Below are positions 34,252 through 42,899 of a stretch of 64,000 nucleotides of DNA, one piece after another. The notes beneath the pieces are model-generated. The model saw only the letters and a list, made by a program, of their open reading frames with translations. It searched no databases and was not told where the DNA came from. The DNA is taken from positions 3,761,001-3,825,000 of the forward strand of contig NZ_OY776414.1 in the NCBI RefSeq assembly GCF_963675585.1. The letters run 5' to 3'. The stretch's first letter is position 1, and each line of letters starts with the position of its first letter. The stretch comes from an uncultured Draconibacterium sp. (GTDB lineage: Bacteria; Bacteroidota; Bacteroidia; Bacteroidales; Prolixibacteraceae). The translations under genes and the position numbers were made by a program.

Positions 34252-34364
34252 AGTAAAATCCCTCAATTTAAACCCCCTTTTATCTTCCTTACGCACGCCC
34301 TCATTTACAATTCTACTATTATTCTGAATTCAATTTCTTATCTTTCGTATCCAAATTCAAGCAA

Positions 34365-35078
34365 ATGACAAAAAACAAAATCGCCTTGATTACCGGAGCA
34401 GGCAAAGGCATTGGAAAAGCAATAGCCATTGGACTTGCCACATTAAAATACCAGACCATATTAATTGGCAGAAACAAGGATAACCTGGAGGATGTTGCCG
34501 CTGAAATTCTTGAAAAATCATGGATTGAACCAGAAGTATTTCAACTCGACATTACAAAACAGGAAGATGTAAAAGCTGCCATTTCAAAAATTATTTCAGA
34601 ATTCGGACAGATTGATGTGTTAGTAAATAACGCCGGAATTTATTTCGACGGGACTACAGAAATTACAAATGCCGATTTTACAAAAATGCTGGAAACCAAT
34701 GTAACTGCCCAATTAAGCGTTTTAAAAGAAGTTGTTCCGATACTTAAAAAGCAAAAGTCGGGGTATATTTTTAATATCGCTTCGCGTTCGGGAAAAGTTG
34801 GATTTGAAGGAAGTGGCGCTTACAGTGCATCCAAATTTGGAATGGTGGGACTCAGCGAATCCTTGTATCGCGAGTTAAATCCACTTGGCATTTCGGTAAC
34901 CGCACTTTGCCCGGGCTGGGTGAATACAGAAATGGCTTACGAGGCCGGAACAACACTGGAAGCCAAACAAATGATTCAGCCCGAAGATTTATTTGAAACC
35001 ATAAAATGGTTACTGAGTTTATCTCCCGGAGCCTGTGTAAAAGAAGTAGTTATTGAAACGCCAAACAGTATTATCTGA
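34365..35078 (+). CDS. Short-chain dehydrogenase/reductase (3-oxoacyl-ACP-reductase-like)
   Basis: 237 residues, the classical SDR length. The Rossmann glycine motif TGAGKGIGKAIAIG (about 10-23), NNAGIY, the Ser of NIASRSG, and the catalytic YSASK (YxxxK) are all visible. The C-terminal region PGWVNTEMAYEAG is that of short, FabG-like NAD(P)H reductases. The fit is general, so the substrate is unknown. A TATCTTTC box lies about 25 bp before the start. The MazG-like gene begins 37 bp downstream. Confidence 0.9.
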   Translation: MTKNKIALITGAGKGIGKAIAIGLATLKYQTILIGRNKDNLEDVAAEILEKSWIEPEVFQLDITKQEDVKAAISKIISEFGQIDVLVNNAGIYFDGTTEITNADFTKMLETNVTAQLSVLKEVVPILKKQKSGYIFNIASRSGKVGFEGSGAYSASKFGMVGLSESLYRELNPLGISVTALCPGWVNTEMAYEAGTTLEAKQMIQPEDLFETIKWLLSLSPGACVKEVVIETPNSII

Positions 35079-35115
35079 ATTTTTTGAATAACAAAATCCG
35101 AAAAAAATCGCAAGT

Positions 35116-35440
35116 ATGCCTGAATTAACAAATAAACCAACTCTCGACGATTTTCAAAAATACGTAACAGAACTGGAACACGAGCGAAATTTTATTCAGC
35201 AAACCACAATCGACAAATGCCTTTTTACTGGGCGAAGAAGTGGGAGAACTTTTTAAAGCAATCAGAAAATCAGAAGGTTTGGCGGTAGATACCAACTCAA
35301 CATTCACTGAAGTGGGCGACGAACTTGCCGATATTTTTATCTACCTGTGCGCCATAGCCAACCGAAAAGGAATAAGGCTTGAAGATGCATTTCGCAAAAA
35401 AGAAGAAAAGAACCATCAACGAATCTGGAAATCGATATAA
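35116..35440 (+). pseudogene. MazG-like nucleotide pyrophosphohydrolase, frameshifted
   Basis: From ATG 35116 the frame reads LDDFQKYVTELEHERNF... to IDKC, then falls out of frame within CTTTTTACTGG (35221-35230). One T too many is present; removing it restores LLLGEEVGELFKAIRKSEG, the metal-binding EExxE of MazG-type enzymes, and DELADIFIYLCAIANRKG to the TAA at 35438-35440. The repaired protein is 107 residues, the normal length for this group, which removes non-canonical NTPs. Whether the extra T is real or a homopolymer error cannot be told here. It sits directly before the dehydrogenase at 35442, which starts on the next base. Confidence 0.8.
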
Positions 35441-35441
35441 T

Positions 35442-36449
35442 ATGGAAACCATAAAAGTTTCTTACACTGAAATGAAATCAGTGTTTACACGAATTCTTAT
35501 CAAAAACAATTTTTCGAATGTAAAAGCAGAACAGTGTGCCGAAATTTTTGCGGCTAACAGCCTCGATGGAGTTTATTCGCACGGTGTTTACCGTTTCCCG
35601 CGTTTTATCAATTACATTCAAAAAGGTTTTGTAAAACCCGATGCTGAACCGGAAATAGTGCATACTGCAGGAGCATTGGAGCAATGGGAGGGCAACTTGG
35701 GGCCCGGCCCTTTGAATGCCGAAAAATGTACTGTTAGGGCCATGGAGCTGGCAAGTAAAAACGGCATCGGTTGTGTGGCCATAAAAAACACCAACCACTG
35801 GATGCGTGGCGGAACCTACGGATGGCAGGCTGCCAAACAAGGGTATGTTTTTATTGGCTGGACAAATACTGAAAAAAACATGCCGGCGTGGGGAGCCAAA
35901 GAAAGTCGACTGGGAAACAATCCGCTGGTTTTTGCAGTGCCTTTTAGAGACGAAGCCATTGTAATCGATTTTGCCATGACACAGTTTTCGTACGGAAAAA
36001 TAGAGGCGACAAAATTGGAAGGAAAGGACTTGCCTTTTGCCGGTGGTTTTAATTCAAAAAACGAACTCAGCTCAAAACCAGCTGAAATTCTGGAAACCAT
36101 GCGTGGCTTGCCAATTGGATACTGGAAAGGTGCAGGGTTATCGCTTTTGCTTGATATTTTGGCAACAATTCTTTCGGCCGGATTATCAACCGTTGAACTC
36201 AGCAAACAGGAAGCGGAATATGGTGTGTCGCAGGTTTTTATTGCCATCGACTTAAAAAAACTCCACAATTTCCCCGCAATAGAAAAAACCATTGCCGAAA
36301 TAATTACCGACTTTAAACAATCGGTTCCAATAAATGAGACTTCTGCTATTCGTTATCCGGGCGAAAGAGTGGTGGAAACACGCAAAACAAATTTAAAACT
36401 GGGTATTCCGGTACTAAGAGAATCCTGGCAAAATATTTTAAAGCTTTGA
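35442..36449 (+). CDS. yiaK: 2,3-diketo-L-gulonate reductase-like Ldh2 family oxidoreductase
   Basis: I start at ATG 35442, one base after the MazG-like stop; an in-frame upstream ATG (35379) would lie within that gene. 335 residues of the malate/L-lactate dehydrogenase (Ldh2) family. It matches E. coli YiaK closely in GVYSHGVYRFPRF, NTNHWMRGGTYGWQAA, SRLGNNPLVFAVP, GYWKGAGLSLLLD and EYGVSQVFIAID, with the catalytic His in YSHG. The reaction would be NADH-dependent reduction of 2,3-diketo-L-gulonate, a step of ascorbate or gulonate use. No other gulonate-pathway gene is visible nearby. Confidence 0.88.
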   Translation: METIKVSYTEMKSVFTRILIKNNFSNVKAEQCAEIFAANSLDGVYSHGVYRFPRFINYIQKGFVKPDAEPEIVHTAGALEQWEGNLGPGPLNAEKCTVRAMELASKNGIGCVAIKNTNHWMRGGTYGWQAAKQGYVFIGWTNTEKNMPAWGAKESRLGNNPLVFAVPFRDEAIVIDFAMTQFSYGKIEATKLEGKDLPFAGGFNSKNELSSKPAEILETMRGLPIGYWKGAGLSLLLDILATILSAGLSTVELSKQEAEYGVSQVFIAIDLKKLHNFPAIEKTIAEIITDFKQSVPINETSAIRYPGERVVETRKTNLKLGIPVLRESWQNILKL

Positions 36450-36501
36450 TGTTCGTATTAAAAATCATTGGAGCCGGTAAACATTAAACAGATTTCTCTC
36501 C

Positions 36502-36511
36502 GTCAGCCGAC
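36502..36511. repeat. Left 10-bp target-site duplication of the IS4-family element
   Basis: GTCAGCCGAC here and again at 38105-38114, directly flanking the element. It is part of the palindromic repeat into which the element jumped. Confidence 0.88.
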
Positions 36512-36519
36512 CATGTCCG

Positions 36520-37913
36520 TTAACTTAACTTCCATATGTTTCGACTAAGTATTTCACAGTGAGGCGTTTTTCCTTTTTTCTTTTCAATAAGCAAATAGGG
36601 TAATAGCGGTATTATTTTTTCTTTAACCCAATTTTTTAGCCGAGAGGCATCTTCAATAATTTCTCTTAGTATGAGAGCATGTTTATTGGTCTGCTTGTTG
36701 AATTTTAAAATTGAAACCCCTGTGTCAGGTTTTGCTGCCCTTGTTGCCAGGTTAGCCGACTGGTAAAGCCTCCAATTGATCAATGCCCAGATTATTCGTG
36801 CAATCAACTGGCATTCAAAACGATTTTTCTGTACTCTTTTAGTTTTGTGAACTGCCAGTCCCGATTTCCATGATTTAAATACTAGCTCAACTTGCCAGCG
36901 CAATCTGTAAACCTGCGCTACATCTTGGACACATAACCTGTCAGCAGGAACATTCGTAATAAATATATTGTATCTGGCTTTTATTTTATATTCATTTGTC
37001 AATTGGCAACCTTTACTTTTTGCTTGTTTTGCTGCCTTTCTAATTCTTTCTTTATAAACATCATTGGGTATAGGAATTATTATCATCCGGGATCCAAGTT
37101 TGTATTTTTTCGATAATACCACATCCAGTTCCATTTGATCCATCCCTTTGTTTTTGAAAGCCTTGTCGATAGACTTCCAGTTCAGCCGATGATATTCATT
37201 ATTCTTTAGGCCGTAGACATTTATTGTTGTGGGCAAACGGTTAAGAAAATATGCTTCTCTTTCTACAACTCCTTCTAAATAGATCATTGTCACATACCCT
37301 AAATCCCTGATGTGCAAATCATTTTTATCAATATTGTCTAGTGTTTCGCGAGAATCTTTCTGGTCGTTACGCGTTGCTTTGGTAAATTCAAAAGAAGTCC
37401 AATTTCCTGAAAGCAGGTCATACTCGTATTGAATGTTCATTAATGCGCCTTGCTTATGAAAATTACCGTAACTGGGATAAGTCTCAGAAAACTCTTTAGG
37501 GATTGAAAATTTTGTTGAATCTTTTAAACACAACCGATTAAAAGCCTTTGCAGGTGAAGAAAAATTATTTCCTGATTTTAACTGGAGTTCAAGCAATCTA
37601 GCCAGGAGCGCCTTCAGAAAGTCTACTGCTTCAGGAGTAAAACGTTTATGGATTGCCTCTCGGGATATGTTACAATCAAAATGGGATTGTAGGTCTAGCT
37701 TTAAATCAAGTAAACTAAGTTGAGATTGGTCAAGAGTATTAAATATCAGCAATTTAACAAAGGTCTTTGCATCAAGAATCCCCTTGCGTTTGATAAATTT
37801 TGTTTTTCGTGCTAACTGGTCTAAAACTTCTTCTGAAAAACAAGTTTTGAAAGACGTACAAATGCCATCTAAGTCTTTGTTTATTAGCTTATTTAAGCCT
37901 AATGTTAAATCAT
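36520..37913 (-). CDS. IS4-family transposase (N-terminal frameshift)
   Basis: The uninterrupted frame runs from the stop at 36520 to at least a TTG at 37752 (410 residues). It stays open further upstream, with family-like sequence CFSEEVLDQLARKTKFIKRK, but has no start codon. An ATG preceded by AGAGGAAAA lies at 37913, in another frame. One more T in the run at 37907-37909 would join them (464 residues). DDE features: HIRDLGYVTM with the first Asp, and the YREK-like signature region YRLRWQVELVFKSWKSG. The stop codon lies within the left inverted repeat. Confidence 0.85.
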
Positions 37914-37945
37914 TTTTCCTCTAAAAATGTTATCTTTGTTATAAC

Positions 37946-37980
37946 AAAAAGCGGTTATATAGTCCGAAAAAACCAACCGC
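37946..37980 (-). terminator. Hairpin terminator upstream of the IS4 transposase
   Basis: On the minus strand GCGGTT (37980-37975) pairs with AACCGC (37956-37951), followed by TTTTT (37950-37946), 33 bp before the candidate ATG. It would block transcripts entering from outside the element. Confidence 0.55.
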
Positions 37981-38104
37981 CTTTTTAACATAAAAAACAA
38001 AGATAATGAGGAAAAAACAAATACTATCCCAATTGGGGTAGTATGTTCAAGTCTCATTTTTTTTAGTGAATTTTTATAACCAGCCTCTTAGGTTAACAGA
38101 TATG

Positions 38105-38408
38105 GTCAGCCGACGGATCGGAATGACAATATTTTGGCGACTTTTGTTATGAGAAAGATGCTGAAACAAGTTCAGCATGACGTTTTAGAAGTACTGTCTG
38201 CTAAGTTAAGAACGTCTCCCTGAATTCGTTTCAGGGTCTAAAAGAGAATTCTGTCATTGGCAGAGTAATAAAATGAAGCGAACCGGCCGGCCGGGAGGCA
38301 GGGAATCTGTTCATCGTTAAATCTTTTTACCGGACAATACTGATTAAAAGTGGGGCTTGAAAGAGAAATGTATTGAGCAGGTAAAACCACTTTACCTGCT
38401 CAATAAGT
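38105..38408. other. Repeat-rich intergenic region right of the IS4 element
   Basis: Begins with the right target-site duplication (38105-38114) and the rest of the interrupted palindromic repeat. ATGCTGAA-ACAAG-TTCAGCAT (about 38159-38179) and CCTGAATTCGTTTCAGG (about 38215-38231) follow, both of the dispersed GAA...TTC...ATGAC family. Next come GCCGGCCGGCC-type GC-rich DNA near 38285 and the tolC terminator. No gene seen. Confidence 0.6.
38372..38404 (-). terminator. Intrinsic terminator of the RND efflux operon
   Basis: ATTGAGCAGGTAAA (38372-38385) pairs perfectly with TTTACCTGCTCAAT (38391-38404). It lies 5 bp beyond the stop of the tolC-type gene. Confidence 0.8.
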
Positions 38409-39698
38409 TTATTCGTATTGTTGAACGATTACTCCGGCCAAACGCAGCAATGAAGTCTGCGCATCGATAAAATAATAAATGGCTTGTAATTCGCCCTGGG
38501 CAGCATTTAAATAAATTTGCTGCACATCGCGGTAATTAAACGAATTAATGGCGCCCGACTCAAACTTCTCTCTCGAGATCTGCATATTTAAACGGGCAGC
38601 AGCCAGGTTTTCTTTGGCTAAAACCAATAACTCTTTCCGAACCTCGTAAAACTCGTACAAATTTGCCAGTCGGTTGGTCAAATCGTGTTGCATATCAGCC
38701 AACTGAACATCGCCCAAGTCACGATCGATCTCAGCAATTTGGACAGCACGTTTACGATTTCCCCCGCTAAACAGGTTCCATCCCAAAGTAAAGTTACCAT
38801 ACAAAGTCGCATTTTTGCTCCAGCTGGCATCCTGCTCACCTGGCTTCAAGCGTGTGCTTGTTCCGGTAACTCCACCACTAAAATCGAGATAAGGAGAATA
38901 AGCACTTTTTGCAGAAGATATCTGGTTGTCGAGCAAACGTAAATTTACATACTGTGTTTGCAAACTCTTGTTGTTCTCTACCATTTGCGACTGTAAATCA
39001 GCCAGTAAATAATCTTCCAAAGCAGGTTCAAATTTATCGCTGAGTTCGTAATCAACATTTTCTTTATCAGCCATTAAATAGGCCAGATTACGTTTGGCGT
39101 TTTTGTATGCAACTTCCTGCAACAAGTAACTTGCACGATCTTCGAGATATGCATTTTGCGCCTGCAACACTTCGTAAGTTACAGCCGAGCCATACTCTTT
39201 TCGTTGCTTCTCGCGTTCGTACCTGTCATTCGACAAATTCATCACCTCTTCGTAAGTTACCAGTTTTTCCTGCTGAAGCAACACATCGTAATAGGCCAAA
39301 ATTATGGATTGAATGGTTCCTTCAACCATGGTGGCAGTATTGTTTTTCGACAGATTTTCCAACTCATCCAAACGGGCTATACTAATTTTCACTGAAAAGC
39401 CATCAAAAATAGTCCAGCTTAGTGATGCTCCTCCTGAAAAACGGTTGCTAACACTATTATCGCCCTCCTGGATGGCAAGCGAATTATTGTCGCTAGCCGA
39501 TAAATTAATGTACGGATAACGGCCTGCAGTTCCCCAGTTGTTCCGTATCCCGGCAATCTGCTGGTCTCCTTTGGCGAGTATTATATCGTAATTATTTTCG
39601 AGTGCTTTCGAAATTGCATCGGTTAATGAAAGCGGTTGCTGGGCTTGTACCAACAAACCACTCATCAATAAAAGGAATACTATTTTAATTTTCTTCAT
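38409..39698 (-). CDS. TolC-family outer-membrane efflux protein
   Basis: I choose ATG 39698 (MKKIKIVFLLLMSGLLVQAQ) as the signal-peptide start; an adjacent ATG at 39701 and others further upstream are in frame but add residues ahead of the signal. About 429 residues with two OEP repeats (SLTDAISKALENNYDIILAKG; LGWNLFSGGNRKRAVQIAEI, the second repeat) of long helices. The gene overlaps the end of the RND permease by 14 bp, so the two are translationally coupled. Last gene of the adaptor-permease-channel operon, with a terminator right after it. Confidence 0.92.
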   Translation of the reverse strand: MKKIKIVFLLLMSGLLVQAQQPLSLTDAISKALENNYDIILAKGDQQIAGIRNNWGTAGRYPYINLSASDNNSLAIQEGDNSVSNRFSGGASLSWTIFDGFSVKISIARLDELENLSKNNTATMVEGTIQSIILAYYDVLLQQEKLVTYEEVMNLSNDRYEREKQRKEYGSAVTYEVLQAQNAYLEDRASYLLQEVAYKNAKRNLAYLMADKENVDYELSDKFEPALEDYLLADLQSQMVENNKSLQTQYVNLRLLDNQISSAKSAYSPYLDFSGGVTGTSTRLKPGEQDASWSKNATLYGNFTLGWNLFSGGNRKRAVQIAEIDRDLGDVQLADMQHDLTNRLANLYEFYEVRKELLVLAKENLAAARLNMQISREKFESGAINSFNYRDVQQIYLNAAQGELQAIYYFIDAQTSLLRLAGVIVQQYE

Positions 39699-42600
39699 CA
39701 TTGTTTTTGTCTTCATCTTCCTGGTAAAGGCTGTTATCAAATTTTCGCTGCGAATGAATCCATGCAATTTCAACATGTTCCGGTTCTACCTCTTCTCCTG
39801 TCCATAATTTTTTCGCCACTCTTCTAATGTCGTTTAATACCATAATTAAGGCCGGGAAAAAGATCAGAATAAAGAAGGTTCCAAAAGCCACACCGTAAAC
39901 CAATGAAATAGCCATTGGAATCAGGAATTGTGCCTGGAAACTTTTCTCCAAGACCAATGGGAACAAACCAAACGAAGTGGTTAGTGTAGTAAGAATAATA
40001 GCACGAAGCCTTGATTTTCCGGATTCTACAATTGCATCTTTCACCTTAAGACCTTCTTCGATAAGCAAGTTATATTTTGACAAGAACACAACTGCATCGT
40101 TAACAATTACCCCTGTTAATGCCACAACTCCCCACAAACTCAAAATCGAAAGTGGTTTTCCATGAATTCCATGTCCCCACACTGCACCCAATATCGATAT
40201 CGGTATCATAATCAATATGATAATAGGTTGTTCAATGGATTTAAAATTCACCATCAGAATAAATATGATGGCCAAAAATGCCATTGGAAATAAGAACATC
40301 AAGTCGCCCATATTACGTTCGCTCTCCTTTGATTGCCCTTGAAATTCTACTGCGATTCCGGGATACAATACGTTCAATTCCGGAATTACCTCTGTTTTAA
40401 TCAGCTCCAGCATATCTGTTACCGATGCATCCGGATCAACCATTTCAGCATTCACACGAATTTCGCGTTTACTATTGTAACGGTTAATGTTTACCGGTCC
40501 ACGTTTTTTCGAGTAATCAACCAATTCGGTAAATGGATATTCGCCTTGAGATGTTACTATTTTCATTTTTTCAAGCTGGCCTAACTTCTCGCGTCCTTCG
40601 GCAGGATAACGAACCCAAATTCGGATTTCGTCGCGACCGACTTGCAAACGTTGTGCCTGGCCACCATAAAAAGCCTGACGAATCTGATTGGCAATTACGA
40701 TTTCGTTCAGTCCCAGCATATAGGCCTTGGGTTTAAGTTCGAGCAAAATCTCTTCCTTACCCATGGCATTTGTATTTACAACATCCTTTAGTTGCGGATA
40801 TCCCTGTAAACGGTCCATAATAAAATCGCGACCTGCCTCAAGCTCTTCAATGTTTCTTGAAAGCAAGCCGATAGATACCGGCGAGCCAAACCGCCCGCGA
40901 GCTCCGATGGTAAATTTATCGGCCTCCGGTACATTTCCGATGTGTTTCCGCAAACGATTGGTAATTTCGAATCCACTAACTCCGGTTTCTTCCGAATTTC
41001 GTGGAGAGACATCAATATTTCCGGTATGGGCACCACTTTCCGATCGATCAAATCCGGAGCCGAGATTAATGATACTACTTTCGATAAACGGAACAGTATC
41101 GTTGTATTCATCCATTAATTCCTGGTTTACTACCCATACAATACTATCGAACCGAACAAGATATTCCATTGTTTTGCTTTCTCCTGCACCTGGTGTAAAA
41201 GCGATATTTATATTAAAATCGTCGAATTCCATACGAGGGAAGAACGTGGTTTTAATAATCTGCCCGCCAATTAAACCCAGTGTTATTACAATCATTGCCA
41301 CAGGAACTCCCATAACAATGTACCTCCATTCAATCACAAGTTTTATAACACGGTCGTACGCATAATCGCGCAACCAGCTAAAAAAGCGTTCTACATATTT
41401 TCGAAATCCTTTGCCTTTTCGGGTTAATACCTTCCGGTTTAATACATGTTTGTTACCAAGGTGAGCCGGCAATACAAAAAATGCTTCCACCATAGAAACC
41501 AGCAAACTGAAGATAACAATCAAAGCCATTTCATACATCATCTCCATTCTACCGGTAATAAAAATAAGCGGAGAAAAAGCAACAACAGTAGTTAAAACGG
41601 AAGTAATAACCGCTGGTATTACCTCAACGGTTCCGTCAACGGCTGCCCGCATGGGGCGTTTGCCCCGTTCAAAATGCTGGAATATATTTTCGCCGATTAC
41701 AATTCCATCGTCCACAAGAATACCAACAACGAGTATCATGCCAAACACCGACATCATATTGATTGTTACTCCCATTAAGTTTACAATAATGAACATACCA
41801 AGGAACGACGCCGGAATTCCCCAGGCAACCCACAAGGACAACCGGGTACTCAGCATTATACCAAGTATAAGTACTACCAGAATCAATCCCTGACCTCCGT
41901 TTGTATATAAAAGTTTTAACCTCCCTTTTAAAAAGTCGAGGTACGAACGCGACATAATCAATTCAACTCCGTACGCTTTTGAATTAAAATCAGTCACATA
42001 TTCTTTAATGTATTTATCTATCTCATCCAAATCTTCCGTAATTAACTTGTTTACACGAAGGTTAATTACAGGATTGCCCTTATCGATGGCTTTATTCGGC
42101 ACATCCGAGAATTTCATTTTTACCGAAGCCACATCCCGTATCCGAATCACACTTCCATCGGCATTTGCACGAAGAATAATATTGCCAATTTTATTCGGAT
42201 CGGCACTGCGCGAACGCAATCGAATAAGCAACTCTTCCTCCTGTGAACGAATTTGCCCCCCCGAAACATCCCGGTTGTTATTGGAAATTGCATTTTGCAA
42301 ATCGTTAAATGTAAACCCATAACGCAACATGTCTTCTTCAGAAGCCTCCACCGAGATCTCGAGCGAAGGAAAACCTGAAATAGAAACCTGGCTCATCATT
42401 CCTGAAGAGAGGAAATCTTCTTCAACCTGCTGCGCGTAACTTTTTAAGGTCATTAAATCGACATCGCCGGTAACCAGCAAACGTGCTGCAGGTGAAGTAG
42501 TCCGTGATTTTGCCACAATAGGACGTTCGGATGCAGTTGGAAGAGCAGAAATTCCATCAACCGCATTTTTTATTTCTATTAAAGCTTCATCAATATCATA

Positions 42601-42897
42601 ACCCGGTTCGAACTCGATGGTTACTCTTGCACTGTTTTCCGACGAAACAGAGTTAATCTCGTAAATTCCGGGAATTGACCGAATGGCTTCTTCAACCCTC
42701 GAAGTAATACCTTCTTCCATTTCAATTGGCGAGGCACCCGGATACATTACACTTACATTTATATAGTGCGATTCCCGTTCAGGAAAAAACGACTTTTTCA
42801 TGGAGTAGAGACTGATGCCTCCAACAATTACAAAAAAGATAAGAACCAGGTTGGCATAAAACGGAAACCGAACAAATAGCTCAACTGCTTTTTTCAT
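39685..42897 (-). CDS. RND efflux transporter permease
   Basis: 1070 residues, the size of AcrB/MexB-type inner-membrane pumps. The N-terminal helix (LVLIFFVIVGGISLYSM) is followed by the porter region, and helices in two sets, with VVGILVDDGIVIGENI (the conserved Asp pair of transmembrane helix 4) and ALTGVIVNDAVVF in the second half. The group is nearer to hydrophobe/amphiphile efflux pumps than to the heavy-metal CzcA type, since no metal-rich loop is seen. Adjacent to its adaptor (2 bp) and to tolC (overlap), it forms a standard tripartite pump. The substrate is not predictable. Confidence 0.94.
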   Translation of the reverse strand: MKKAVELFVRFPFYANLVLIFFVIVGGISLYSMKKSFFPERESHYINVSVMYPGASPIEMEEGITSRVEEAIRSIPGIYEINSVSSENSARVTIEFEPGYDIDEALIEIKNAVDGISALPTASERPIVAKSRTTSPAARLLVTGDVDLMTLKSYAQQVEEDFLSSGMMSQVSISGFPSLEISVEASEEDMLRYGFTFNDLQNAISNNNRDVSGGQIRSQEEELLIRLRSRSADPNKIGNIILRANADGSVIRIRDVASVKMKFSDVPNKAIDKGNPVINLRVNKLITEDLDEIDKYIKEYVTDFNSKAYGVELIMSRSYLDFLKGRLKLLYTNGGQGLILVVLILGIMLSTRLSLWVAWGIPASFLGMFIIVNLMGVTINMMSVFGMILVVGILVDDGIVIGENIFQHFERGKRPMRAAVDGTVEVIPAVITSVLTTVVAFSPLIFITGRMEMMYEMALIVIFSLLVSMVEAFFVLPAHLGNKHVLNRKVLTRKGKGFRKYVERFFSWLRDYAYDRVIKLVIEWRYIVMGVPVAMIVITLGLIGGQIIKTTFFPRMEFDDFNINIAFTPGAGESKTMEYLVRFDSIVWVVNQELMDEYNDTVPFIESSIINLGSGFDRSESGAHTGNIDVSPRNSEETGVSGFEITNRLRKHIGNVPEADKFTIGARGRFGSPVSIGLLSRNIEELEAGRDFIMDRLQGYPQLKDVVNTNAMGKEEILLELKPKAYMLGLNEIVIANQIRQAFYGGQAQRLQVGRDEIRIWVRYPAEGREKLGQLEKMKIVTSQGEYPFTELVDYSKKRGPVNINRYNSKREIRVNAEMVDPDASVTDMLELIKTEVIPELNVLYPGIAVEFQGQSKESERNMGDLMFLFPMAFLAIIFILMVNFKSIEQPIIILIMIPISILGAVWGHGIHGKPLSILSLWGVVALTGVIVNDAVVFLSKYNLLIEEGLKVKDAIVESGKSRLRAIILTTLTTSFGLFPLVLEKSFQAQFLIPMAISLVYGVAFGTFFILIFFPALIMVLNDIRRVAKKLWTGEEVEPEHVEIAWIHSQRKFDNSLYQEDEDKNNDEEN

Positions 42898-42899
42898 AT

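Larger units (their letters stand above)
36512..38104 (-). mobile_element. IS4-family insertion sequence, 1593 bp, complete
   Basis: Ends carry imperfect inverted repeats: the left end reads CATGTCCGTTAAC and the complement of the right end reads CATATCTGTTAAC, extending as TTAA/CTAA. The element is flanked by identical 10-bp duplications (GTCAGCCGAC), in the size range of this family. Inside is one transposase gene on the minus strand, and near its 5' end a hairpin terminator. Joining the flanks at one duplication copy recreates CTCTCCGTCAGCCGACGGAT, the core of a dispersed palindromic repeat. So the insertion is recent and well preserved. Confidence 0.9.
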
